A stretch of 64,000 nt of DNA from Iamia sp. SCSIO 61187 (lineage in GTDB: Bacteria > Actinomycetota > Acidimicrobiia > Acidimicrobiales > Iamiaceae), in NCBI RefSeq assembly GCF_019443745.1, contig NZ_CP050948.1, positions 1,550,001 through 1,614,000 on the forward strand, written 5' to 3'. The position numbers and the translations under genes are program-made. How positions within the stretch are numbered: position 1 is the first letter of the stretch; every line of letters starts with the position of its first letter. This document shows, one piece after another, positions 27,127-34,805 of the stretch. Under the pieces are notes generated by a model. That model saw only the letters and a list, made by a program, of their open reading frames with translations, made no database searches and had not been told where the DNA came from.

Positions 27127-27906
27127 ATGGAGATCAACGGGATCAGCGCAATCGTCACCGGCGGGGCCTCCGGCCTCGGAGAGGCCACCGCTCGGCTGCT
27201 CGCCGAGAGGGGCGCCAAGGTCGTGGTGGCCGACATGAACGCCGAGAAGGGCGAGGCCGTCGCCAAGGACATCGGTGGCGTGTTCGCCACCACCAACGTG
27301 GCCGACCCCGACGCCGCCATCGCCGCCGTCGAGGCCGCCAAGGAGCTGGGCCCGCTGCGCGCCCTGGTCAACGCGGCCGGCATCGGCTGGGCCACCCGCA
27401 CCATCGGCAAGGACGGCGAGTACGCCTCGGCCCACGACCTCGACGTGTTCAAGAAGGTCATCGAGGTCAACCTGGTCGGCTCGTTCAACATGATCCGCAT
27501 CGCGGCCACGGCGATGAGCACCCTCGACCCCGTCGACGAGCACGGCGAGCGGGGCGCGGTCGTCAACGTGGCCTCCGTCGCCGCCTTCGACGGCCAGATC
27601 GGCCAGGCCTCCTACTCCGCCTCCAAGGGCGGCGTGGTCGGCATGACCCTCCCCATCGCCCGTGACCTCTCGGCCGTCGGCATCCGGGTGAACTGCATCG
27701 CCCCCGGCCTGATCGACACCCCGATCTACGGCACCGGCGAGGCCTCCGAGCAGTTCAAGGACCGCCTCCGCGCCGGCGTGCTGTTCCCCAAGCGCCTCGG
27801 CACCTCCGAGGAGTTCGCCACCCTCGCCCTCGAGCTGCTGAGCAACAGCTACCTCAACGCCGAGACCGTCCGCATCGACGGCGGCATCCGCATGCAGCCG
27901 AAGTGA
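27127..27906 (+). CDS. SDR-family dehydrogenase, 3-hydroxyacyl-CoA dehydrogenase-like
   Basis: A 259-residue short-chain dehydrogenase. The NAD(P) motif TGGASGLGEATARLLAERG, the acidic VVVADMNAEKG (suggesting NAD), NAAGIG, the catalytic Ser in VVNVASVAAFDGQ, and Tyr/Lys in ASYSASKGG are intact. The sequence resembles the type II 3-hydroxyacyl-CoA / 17-beta-hydroxysteroid dehydrogenase branch. The operator shared with the acyl-CoA dehydrogenase at 6681 fits a beta-oxidation role. Monocistronic by position. Confidence 0.88.
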   Translation: MEINGISAIVTGGASGLGEATARLLAERGAKVVVADMNAEKGEAVAKDIGGVFATTNVADPDAAIAAVEAAKELGPLRALVNAAGIGWATRTIGKDGEYASAHDLDVFKKVIEVNLVGSFNMIRIAATAMSTLDPVDEHGERGAVVNVASVAAFDGQIGQASYSASKGGVVGMTLPIARDLSAVGIRVNCIAPGLIDTPIYGTGEASEQFKDRLRAGVLFPKRLGTSEEFATLALELLSNSYLNAETVRIDGGIRMQPK

Positions 27907-28033
27907 CGCCGTTAGGCGGCGCTGCGGCTGCATGCAGCGAGGACGGGTCGGCGCAGCCGACACCGCTGGGCGTGGCGGGTGGGTGAGCCGAAGTGAGCCC
28001 GAAGGGTTCACTGCTGTCCAAGTGACGTGACGC

Positions 28034-28070
28034 GGGACGACCCGCAGCCAACCGGGCTGCGGGTCGTCCC
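28034..28070. terminator. 15-bp hairpin between convergent genes
   Basis: The left arm at 28034-28048 and right arm at 28056-28070 pair perfectly, 7-nt loop. It lies between the SDR gene (end 27906) and the convergent lipoprotein gene (end 28103). The 127 nt between the SDR stop and this hairpin hold no convincing gene. Confidence 0.65.
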
Positions 28071-28102
28071 CTGCCCCAGGACGGGGCCCTCGTCGAGCGG
28101 GA

Positions 28103-28780
28103 CTACTCGACGATCATCCCGGCGTGCATGCCGTGGGTCAGGTGCGGCGGGCCGGCACCGGGGATCTCCGGTGGTCCCTCCTCCGACGGCGGAGCGTTGA
28201 GGTACGCATCCGGGTCCACACCCGTGGGGATGAAGCAGACCACGGCGTAGCGCCCGGGCTCGGCGAGGGTGCCGTCGCCGACGGCGTCGATCTGCTCGCC
28301 GCCGGGTGGGGCGAGCAGCACGGTGGCGGGCGGTCCCTCTCCGAAGATGGCGCCGATCTCCTCCTCGGGCAGGGTCACCAGCTCCTCGACCGGGCGGGTC
28401 TCGTCGTCGGGGATGCGGAAGGCCACCAGCTCGTGGAGCTCGGCCGCGGAGTCGTTGGTGATGGTCAGGCGGGTCCCGGCGGGCACCCGCTCGGGCAGGT
28501 CGAGGAAGGAGTAGTCGACGAGGCGGACCTCGACGACCGGGCCCTCCTCGGACGGTCCGCTGCCGGCGTCCTCGGCGGCCGCGCCCTCGGGCGGTCCTTC
28601 GGTGGTGGTGGACGCCTCCAGCTCGGTGGTCGTCTCGGCGTCGGTCGCGTCGTCGTCCTCGTCGTCTCCGCACCCGGCGAACACGACGGTGACGACGGCG
28701 CAGCCGAGGACGAGCCGAGCGGCCCAGCGCAGGGCGGTGTGGTGGGTGGTCCGGCCGGGCGGCCGGGTCGGGGTGGTCAT
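28103..28780 (-). CDS. Lipoprotein with cupredoxin-like domain
   Basis: A 225-residue predicted lipoprotein. The signal segment ends in a lipobox-like VFAGC, followed by an acidic Thr/Glu linker (about 40-85). The C-terminal domain (about 88-225) has the arrangement of a plastocyanin-like fold: RLTITNDSAAELHELVAFRI contributes a His, GRYAVVCFIPTG a Cys, and HLTHGMHAGMIV further His and Met at the end. These could form a type-1 copper site, but I infer this from pattern only. AGGAG sits 6 nt before the ATG. It follows the small repeat lipoprotein gene on the same strand. Confidence 0.75.
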   Translation of the reverse strand: MTTPTRPPGRTTHHTALRWAARLVLGCAVVTVVFAGCGDDEDDDATDAETTTELEASTTTEGPPEGAAAEDAGSGPSEEGPVVEVRLVDYSFLDLPERVPAGTRLTITNDSAAELHELVAFRIPDDETRPVEELVTLPEEEIGAIFGEGPPATVLLAPPGGEQIDAVGDGTLAEPGRYAVVCFIPTGVDPDAYLNAPPSEEGPPEIPGAGPPHLTHGMHAGMIVE

Positions 28781-28863
28781 GGTGATCTCCTGGGGTGCGT
28801 GGTGGTGCGGGGGGCGGCGGACGCTCGTCGCGTGGCCGCCGCCGTGGGGCGCGGGCGCTCGGC

Positions 28864-29169
28864 TCAGGCCGGGTGGCTGCCCTTGTCGGCGGGGTTGGCG
28901 ACCTCGTAGATCGAGGTGATGGGCTCGACGCTCGGGTGGCTGCCCTTGTCGGCCGGGTTGGCGAGGTCGTGGAGCGAGTGGGCCTCGTCCACCCGGGCGG
29001 CGACCGGGGTGACCTCGGTGCCAGCGGTGGGCTCGGCGGTGTCGTCGTCGCCGCACGCGGTGCCGAGCAGCAGCGCGGCGGCGAGGCCGCTCGCGGCGAG
29101 GGACCGGCCGACGGTGCGCAGGCGGGGTCGGTGTCGTCGGGCGGTGGTGGGAGTGGCGGTGGTGGTCAT
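28864..29169 (-). CDS. Small lipoprotein with duplicated NPADKGSHP motif
   Basis: A 101-residue predicted lipoprotein. The basic start and hydrophobic segment (LAASGLAAALLLGTAC) end in a lipobox, lipidated Cys near residue 41. The mature part is short and ends with two copies of ANPADKGSHP separated by a linker containing EPITSIYEV. The second copy forms the C-terminus. AGGAG lies 6 nt before the ATG. No family recognised. Downstream on the same strand, 83 nt away, is the cupredoxin-like lipoprotein; upstream is the LuxR-type regulator, so the three may be one regulatory unit. Confidence 0.7.
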   Translation of the reverse strand: MTTTATPTTARRHRPRLRTVGRSLAASGLAAALLLGTACGDDDTAEPTAGTEVTPVAARVDEAHSLHDLANPADKGSHPSVEPITSIYEVANPADKGSHPA

Positions 29170-29190
29170 GGCGCTCTCCTGGGGTCGTGG

Positions 29191-29220
29191 GCGTCCATGG
29201 CCTGATGTGGCCACGGACGC
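29191..29220 (-). promoter_or_regulatory. Leader hairpin upstream of repeat lipoprotein gene
   Basis: The arms 29191-29202 and 29209-29220 form a 12-bp stem with a 6-nt loop; in the minus-strand RNA the single mismatch becomes a G-U pair. It lies 22 nt before the lipoprotein ATG and 46 nt after the LuxR-type regulator stop, so it may terminate the regulator transcript or act in the lipoprotein leader. Confidence 0.45.
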
Positions 29221-29241
29221 CGCCGCCCCACATCGGCACCC

Positions 29242-29252
29242 CCTACCGAGGT
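29242..29252. promoter_or_regulatory. CCCTACCGAGG box upstream of repeat lipoprotein
   Basis: This 11-mer matches CCCTACGTAGG (9406-9416) at nine positions and lies 73 nt upstream of the lipoprotein ATG. It may be a third site for the same regulator. Weak evidence alone. Confidence 0.25.
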
Positions 29253-29265
29253 CGCCGGCCCCCGA

Positions 29266-31911
29266 TCAGCGACCGTCCGTGGCGCGAGTGGGCGTCGGAG
29301 GGCGGAGCAGCCGCGCCAGCTCGGCCCGGTCGCTGGTCCCGAGCTTGGCGTAGGCGTGGTTCAGGTGGCTGTTGACGGTGCGGAGCGAGAGCCCCAGGGC
29401 GGCGGCGATCTCCCGGTTCGTGCGCCCCCCGGCGGCGATCAGCGCGATCTCGCGCTCCCGGGCCGTGAGCTCCTCGGCCACGTCGGTGTCGTCGAGACCG
29501 ACCAGCAATGGCGTGACTGCGCCCTGGCACCGGGTGCGGAGCTCCTGGGCCCGCCGGCGGGCGGCGGCCTCCTTCCGCCGCATCCCCTCCCCGGCGTGGG
29601 CGACGGCGGCCTGGGCGGATGCCTCCGCCGCGGCCAGCAGGGCGCCGGTGCCGACGAAGCGGGTCGCAGCCTCGTCGAGGGCGTCCCCGTCATCGCGGGC
29701 GAGGCCCCTGGCGAGGATGGCGGCGGCGGCCGGAGTGGGCTCGCCGAGGCGGCGGCCCAGCTCGGCGAGGCGGTCGGCGGTGCGCCGGGCGGCCCCGATG
29801 CGGGTCGCGTCGAGGAGGGCCAGCACCTCGAGGCCGTGGGCGCCGGCGCCGGCCATCCGGTCGGCCACGTCCAGGGCGCGGTCGGACCCCGTGGTGAGCT
29901 CGCCGCGGCCGGCGGCCAGCCAGGCCTCACCCAGGTCGAGCAGCGCGGCGGCGTCGGGGATCCAGGAGTCGCCTCGGGCCCGGGCGACGGCGAGCGAGCT
30001 CTCGGCCGCGCCCACGTCCCCGGCCTGGGCGGCGGCGGCGACGGCGGTCCCGCCGGCGGCCACGGCCCGCCCGAACAGGTAGGACTGATCGCCGATGAGC
30101 TCCACCGCCTCGCGGGCGCGAGCGGCGGCGTCCCCGACGCGACCCCGCTCGAGGTCGGTTCGGGCCAGCAGCTGGAGGGGCTGGGCCCGGTGCACCCGGT
30201 CGTCGGGGACACCGTGCTCGACGAGCCCGGCGAGGAGGGCGCCGGCCTCGTCGAGCCGCCCGGTGAGGGTCGACGCCAGCTGGTAGGCGGTCGAGAGGAG
30301 CACGCCCGGCATGGGGTCGACGTCGAGCAGCTCGAGGGCCGGTCCGGCCAGGGCGTCGAAGGCGTCGACCACCGGCTGGCCCTCGCCCTGCAGCGCCCGG
30401 GCGAGGGCCTCGGCGGTGCGACCCGAGCTATCGTGGAGCGGCTCGGCGTCGTCGGCGACGACGGCCAGGCCGGCGAGCGTGCGGGCCCGGTCCAGGAGCA
30501 GGCCCTGGACGGCGAGGCGGGCGCCGGTCGACGCCACCCGGGCGGTCACCTCGGGGGGAAGGGTGGCGAGGGCCGTGTCGATGGCGTCGATCCAGGGCGG
30601 GCCGGCGCGGCTTCTCCACCACAGGCGCACGGCGCGCAGGTCGACGACCTCGGCGGACTCCTGCGGCGTCTCCGCCCGGCTGGCGGCCAGCTCGACGGCG
30701 GCGTCGAGCTCGGCGAGGCGCCCCTGGAGGCCGATGGCCCGAGCGTGGGCGAGGATCGCCAGGGTGCCGCCGCCGGCGTCCTGGGCGGCCTGCGCCAGCC
30801 GGGCGGCGAGGGGGTGGTCCTGCAGGTGCATGGCCCGGGTGGAGGCGGCGGTCAGCAGCTCGGCGTCGCCGGGCTCGCCCCCGGCCTCCTGCAGCCAGAC
30901 CGCGACGCGGAGCGGCTCCCGCTGCTCGAGCCCGTGGGCCAGGGCGGCGGTGGCCAGGTCGCGCTGGTGGGCCCGGGCCACCAGCCGGGGCGTCGTGGCG
31001 CGCAGCACCTCGGAGTAGAGCGGGTGGCCGAGGCCCACCACATCGGCCTCGCCCCGGCGGGCCACGCCGACGAGGCCGGCGGTCTCGAGCCGAGCGATGA
31101 CGTCGACCGGGACGAGCTCCTCGACCAGGGCGAGGGGGAGGGGCTCGCCGAGGGCGATCAGCTCCAGGACGCGCCGGTCGTCGTCGGGCACCCGGCCCAT
31201 GCGCTCGCTGACGAGGTCCGAGAGGCGGGCGGTGCCGACCGCCCCGTCGGCCAAGCGCCACACCCCGGCGGTCTCGGAGAGGTGGCCCAGCTCGAGGGCG
31301 GCCTCGGTCACCTCCCGCAGGTAGAGGGGGTTCCCGGCGGATAGCTCCCAGAGCCGCCGGCGGGCCACGGAGTGCACGCGGCCGCCGAGGCGGTGGGTGA
31401 GCAGCCGGGCGCACTGGTCCTCGGTGAGGGGCCGGAGGTCGATGCGGGCGCCGGTGCCGTCCCTGCCGAGCGCGGTGACCGAGTCCGGGCACGGCTCGCC
31501 GCTGCGGACGGTGGCGACGAGGCGGGCGTCGGTGTGGTGCACGAGGTGGTGCACGAGGGCGGCTGACCCGTCATCGAGGAGGTGGGCGTCGTCGACGAGG
31601 ACGGTGATCGGCCCGTGCTCGAGCAGGCGGTCGGCCACCGCTCGCAGCGTGCCGAGGCGGTCGTGGGCGGGGTTGACGGTGGCGGGGGACCAGGGGGCGA
31701 AGGCGGCGAAGGGCACCGACGCGCTCGACCGGGTGGCGACCACCGCGGCGGTGGGCCCGTCGACGGTGCCCAACCAGTCGCTGACGAGGCGGGACTTCCC
31801 GACGCCGGACGGACCGACGACGACCACCGGACCGGCCCGCGCCCGGGCGGCCAGGAGCGTCATCTCCTTGTCTCGTCCCACGAGAGGCCACCCGGTGGCG
31901 ACGTCGGCCAC
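29266..31911 (-). CDS. LuxR-family regulator with N-terminal AAA ATPase domain (LAL type)
   Basis: An 881-residue large ATP-binding LuxR-type regulator. The N-terminus has Walker A GPSGVGKS (33-40) and Walker B ITVLVDDAHLL; a long helical, TPR-like middle (about 300-800) senses ligands or partners in this class. The C-terminus (about 815-875) is a LuxR helix-turn-helix: LTAREREIALIAAGGRTNRE followed by IAAALGLSLRTVNSHLNHAY. Start is GTG at 31911. It shares a 132-nt divergent region with the DUF427 gene and is upstream of two lipoprotein genes on its own strand, which are candidate targets. The ligand is unknown. Confidence 0.88.
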   Translation of the reverse strand: MADVATGWPLVGRDKEMTLLAARARAGPVVVVGPSGVGKSRLVSDWLGTVDGPTAAVVATRSSASVPFAAFAPWSPATVNPAHDRLGTLRAVADRLLEHGPITVLVDDAHLLDDGSAALVHHLVHHTDARLVATVRSGEPCPDSVTALGRDGTGARIDLRPLTEDQCARLLTHRLGGRVHSVARRRLWELSAGNPLYLREVTEAALELGHLSETAGVWRLADGAVGTARLSDLVSERMGRVPDDDRRVLELIALGEPLPLALVEELVPVDVIARLETAGLVGVARRGEADVVGLGHPLYSEVLRATTPRLVARAHQRDLATAALAHGLEQREPLRVAVWLQEAGGEPGDAELLTAASTRAMHLQDHPLAARLAQAAQDAGGGTLAILAHARAIGLQGRLAELDAAVELAASRAETPQESAEVVDLRAVRLWWRSRAGPPWIDAIDTALATLPPEVTARVASTGARLAVQGLLLDRARTLAGLAVVADDAEPLHDSSGRTAEALARALQGEGQPVVDAFDALAGPALELLDVDPMPGVLLSTAYQLASTLTGRLDEAGALLAGLVEHGVPDDRVHRAQPLQLLARTDLERGRVGDAAARAREAVELIGDQSYLFGRAVAAGGTAVAAAAQAGDVGAAESSLAVARARGDSWIPDAAALLDLGEAWLAAGRGELTTGSDRALDVADRMAGAGAHGLEVLALLDATRIGAARRTADRLAELGRRLGEPTPAAAAILARGLARDDGDALDEAATRFVGTGALLAAAEASAQAAVAHAGEGMRRKEAAARRRAQELRTRCQGAVTPLLVGLDDTDVAEELTAREREIALIAAGGRTNREIAAALGLSLRTVNSHLNHAYAKLGTSDRAELARLLRPPTPTRATDGR

Positions 31912-32043
31912 GGCGTGACGCTACCCATCGGCGGTCGGCCGTGCGCCGGGTCCGAGCTCGGCGCGGAAGACCGGGCCGGCCGGTGCGGTTCACCCTCGCA
32001 CGCCGCCTCACGCCGGGGGCGGCCACCATCCGAGGAGGACCCC

Positions 32044-32328
32044 ATGGCCACCGCCACCTGGAACGGCACCGTGATCGCCCGCTCCGACGACACCGTCGTC
32101 GTCGAGGGCAACCACTACTTCCCCCGCGAGGCGCTGACCGCCGAGACGCGCGACAGCGCCGACACGTCGGTCTGCCCCTGGAAGGGCACCGCCAGCTACC
32201 TCGACCTCGTCGTCGACGGCGAGGTCAACCCCGGCGCCGCCTGGTACTACCCCGACCCCAAGCCGGCGGCGGCCGAGATCAAGGACCGCGTGGCCTTCTG
32301 GCGGGGCGTCACCGTCACCGACGACTGA
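32044..32328 (+). CDS. DUF427 family protein
   Basis: A 94-residue DUF427 protein. WNGTVIARSDDTVVVEGNHYFP, then SVCPWKGTASYLDLVVDG and AWYYPDPKPAAAEIKDRVAFW cover the compact beta-fold of the family, including the invariant CPWKG and the YPDP region. It is a small soluble protein of unknown biochemical role, widespread in actinobacteria. A good ribosome-binding site (GAGGAGG) precedes the ATG. Confidence 0.9.
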   Translation: MATATWNGTVIARSDDTVVVEGNHYFPREALTAETRDSADTSVCPWKGTASYLDLVVDGEVNPGAAWYYPDPKPAAAEIKDRVAFWRGVTVTDD

Positions 32329-32365
32329 CCGATCCCGATCCCGACGCAGGAACGCTGGCGGGTGG

Positions 32366-33226
32366 TCAGGTGCCAGCTTGGATGGCGTCGACGAGGGCGT
32401 CGAGCGAGGGCCGGACCGGTGGCATGGGCGGGTCGCCGGCGGCGCGCAGGGCGGCGCCGTCGAGGACGGACCGCCGCGGGCGCGGCGCGGGCCGAGGCGG
32501 GTCGAGCTCCGCGGTGGAGATGGGGCTGACGAGCGACCGCTCGTAGCCGCCGGCGTCGAGGATCTCGCCCACGAAGGCGTACCAGCTCATGGGGCCGACG
32601 TTGCTGACGTGCCAGACCCCGCCGCGACGGTCGGCGCCGAGGTCGAGGAGCCGGGGCGCCAGGTCGGAGACGAAGGTGGGTTGACCGACCTGGTCGTCGA
32701 CGAAGCGCAGCGGCTGGCCCTTGGCGGCCAGGCCGAGGACCGTGCGCACCACGTTGCGGCCGTGGACGCCGCACACCCACGACGTCCTGACGATGGTGGC
32801 GTCGGGGCCGGCGGCCGCCTCGCCGGCCAGCTTGGAGCGCCCGTAGCCCGAGAGCGGGTTCGGGGCGTCGGTCTCGACGTAGTCGCCGTCGGTCTCGCCG
32901 TCGAACACGTAGTCCGTGGAGACGTAGACGAGGTGGGCGCCGGCCTCGTCGGCCGCCTCGGCGACGTTGGCGGTGCCGCCCTCGTTGATCGCCCGTGCCC
33001 GGTCCGGTTCGAGCTCGCACCCGTCGACGTCGGTCATCGCTGCGGCGTGGATGACCACGTCCGGCCCGAACTCCGTGACGGCCCGCTGGACACCCTCCGG
33101 GTCGGTGATGTCGCACGGGTCGGGGCCCTGGCGCGCCAGGCCGGCGGTCTCGTGGCCCTGGGCCCGGGCCAGGTCGAGGACCTCGCGGCCGACCTGTCCG
33201 GCGCTGCCGGTGACGAGGATGCGCAC
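32366..33226 (-). CDS. rmlD: dTDP-4-dehydrorhamnose reductase
   Basis: A 286-residue SDR-type reductase for the last step of dTDP-L-rhamnose synthesis. MRILVTGSAGQVGREVLDLA (NADPH motif), VVIHAAAMTDVDGCE, YVSTDYVFDG, YGRSKLAGE (Tyr-x-x-x-Lys), IVRTSWVCG and DQVGQPTFVSDLA are all characteristic of RmlD. rmlA, rmlB and rmlC are not in this window. Rhamnose could feed the polysaccharide locus at 42-64 kb. GTG start; the upstream TIGR01777 gene ends 9 nt before it. Confidence 0.93.
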   Translation of the reverse strand: MRILVTGSAGQVGREVLDLARAQGHETAGLARQGPDPCDITDPEGVQRAVTEFGPDVVIHAAAMTDVDGCELEPDRARAINEGGTANVAEAADEAGAHLVYVSTDYVFDGETDGDYVETDAPNPLSGYGRSKLAGEAAAGPDATIVRTSWVCGVHGRNVVRTVLGLAAKGQPLRFVDDQVGQPTFVSDLAPRLLDLGADRRGGVWHVSNVGPMSWYAFVGEILDAGGYERSLVSPISTAELDPPRPAPRPRRSVLDGAALRAAGDPPMPPVRPSLDALVDAIQAGT

Positions 33227-33235
33227 GCGATCCCC

Positions 33236-34141
33236 TCAGGCGGCCGGGCGGTCGAGGAGGGAGCGGAGGGCGTCCTCCAGCTGGTCGTGGTGCCAGGTGA
33301 AGCCGGCATCGGTCAGCACCTGCGGCAGGACCCGGCTGCTGGAGAACAGCAGGTTGTCGACCAGCGGGCCGACGCCCAGGGGCAGCTTCCGGGCGAAGCC
33401 GGGGATGGGGATGACCGTGGGCCGCCCGAGCACAGCGCCGAGGGTGCGGACGAACTCGACGTTGCGCACCGGGTTGGGCGCCGTCAGGTTCACCGGTCCC
33501 TGGACGTCGGCGGTCAGCAGGAAGCGCATGGCCCGCACGTGGTCCTCGAGGCTGATCCACGGGAGCCACTGGTCGCCCTTCCCGGCCTTGCCGCCGAGGC
33601 CGAGCTTGAACGGCAGGAGCTGCTTGCCCAGCGCCCCGCCGTCGGCCGAGAGGACCACGCCGGTGCGGAGGTGGGCGACCCGGACGCCAGCGGCCTCGGC
33701 CGCCGAGGTCTCCCGCTCCCAGGCGACGCACACCTCGGGGAGGAACCCCTCGCCCGGCGGGCTGGTCTCGACCAGCTCCTCGTCGCCCCGGTCGCCGTAG
33801 TACCCGATGGCCGAGCCGGACAGGAGCACCGGCGGGCGGGCGTCGAGCTCGGCGAGGGTGCGGCTGAGCAGGGCCGTCCCCTTGGTGCGGCTCTCGAGGA
33901 CCGCTCGCTTGTGGTCCTCGGAGAAGCGGCCCGAGGCGATGCCCTCGCCGGCGAGGTGGACCACACCGTCGAGCCCCTCGAGCCCGGTGGCGTCGACGGT
34001 CCCGGCGTCGATGTCCCACCGCACCGTCCCCGGCCTCCCGCCGGAGCGGACGACGCGGACCACGTCGTGACCGTCGCCCTCCAGCGAGGCGCACAGCGCG
34101 CTCCCGATCAACCCGCTGGACCCGGTCACGGCGATGCGCAT
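33236..34141 (-). CDS. TIGR01777 family epimerase-like SDR protein
   Basis: A 301-residue atypical SDR (YfcH/SDR39U1 type). RIAVTGSSGLIGSALCASLE is the nucleotide motif. HLAGEGIASGRFSEDHK, LLSGSAIGYYGDRGDE, LRTGVVLSADGGALGK, LPWISLEDHVRAM and NLTAPNPVRN are typical TIGR01777 blocks. Reaction unknown. It is the first gene of a two-gene unit with rmlD. Confidence 0.9.
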   Translation of the reverse strand: MRIAVTGSSGLIGSALCASLEGDGHDVVRVVRSGGRPGTVRWDIDAGTVDATGLEGLDGVVHLAGEGIASGRFSEDHKRAVLESRTKGTALLSRTLAELDARPPVLLSGSAIGYYGDRGDEELVETSPPGEGFLPEVCVAWERETSAAEAAGVRVAHLRTGVVLSADGGALGKQLLPFKLGLGGKAGKGDQWLPWISLEDHVRAMRFLLTADVQGPVNLTAPNPVRNVEFVRTLGAVLGRPTVIPIPGFARKLPLGVGPLVDNLLFSSSRVLPQVLTDAGFTWHHDQLEDALRSLLDRPAA

Positions 34142-34226
34142 GGCGCCTCCCTACCCCCGGCGGTCCCCGACGCACAAGGGCGCGAGGAGTACCCTGCGTG
34201 TGACCCACACCACGGAGGTTGTTGCT

Positions 34227-34631
34227 GTGCTCAAGGAGTTCAAGGACTTCATCATGAAGGGCAACCTCGTCGAGATCGCCGTCGGGCTGATCTTGGCCCT
34301 GGCCTTCAAGACGGTCGTCGACAGCCTGGTGGCCGACGTCATCACCCCGATCATCGCGGCCATCGGCGGCCAGCCGAACTTCGACAGCCTCACCCTCGAC
34401 ATCGGCGACGGCGAGATCCGCTACGGCGCCTTCCTGAACACGATCATCTCGTTCCTGATCATCGGGTTCATCCTGTTCCTGATCGTCAAGGCCTACAACA
34501 AGATGGTCGAGATGTCGCGGCGCAAGGGCGAGACCGAGGAGACCGAGGAGGACTCGGCCGAGGTCGTCCTGCTGCGGGAGATCCGCGACTCCCTCGCCGG
34601 CCGCCCCGGCGGCGGCGCTCCTCTCCGCTGA
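34227..34631 (+). CDS. mscL: Large-conductance mechanosensitive channel MscL
   Basis: A 134-residue MscL channel that opens on membrane tension to release solutes. The N-terminal KEFKDFIMKGNLVEIAVGLI helix and pore-lining TM1, the AFLNTIISFLIIGFILFLIV TM2 and the charged C-terminal helix are present. GTG at 34227 follows GGAGG by 8 nt and gives the exact family N-terminus. Confidence 0.95.
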   Translation: MLKEFKDFIMKGNLVEIAVGLILALAFKTVVDSLVADVITPIIAAIGGQPNFDSLTLDIGDGEIRYGAFLNTIISFLIIGFILFLIVKAYNKMVEMSRRKGETEETEEDSAEVVLLREIRDSLAGRPGGGAPLR

Positions 34632-34633
34632 CC

Positions 34634-34651
34634 CCGACGTCCTAACGTCGG
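34634..34651 (+). terminator. Hairpin after mscL
   Basis: CCGACGT - CCTA - ACGTCGG, a 7-bp perfect stem 2 nt after the mscL stop and just before a small ORF. Confidence 0.45.
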
Positions 34652-34657
34652 CGGCCC

Positions 34658-34750
34658 ATGAGTACCCGCCGACTGATCGCCGCGGCCCTGTGCTGCGGGC
34701 TGGCCATCCTGCTGGCGTTCGCCCTCCAGGTGGTCCTGGCCAGCCGGTAG
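34658..34750 (+). CDS. 30-residue membrane peptide, hypothetical
   Basis: A short ORF, MSTRRLIAAALCCGLAILLA followed by FALQVVLASR: a basic N-terminus, one complete hydrophobic helix and a basic end, the usual form of small membrane proteins. It lies alone between mscL and the E3 gene. Too short for homology recognition; real coding status is uncertain. Confidence 0.4.
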   Translation: MSTRRLIAAALCCGLAILLAFALQVVLASR

Positions 34751-34805
34751 ACGGGGCCGCCTCCGGCGGGTCGCGCCCGGCGGGGGCGTTGGTAGGGTCG
34801 GCCGC

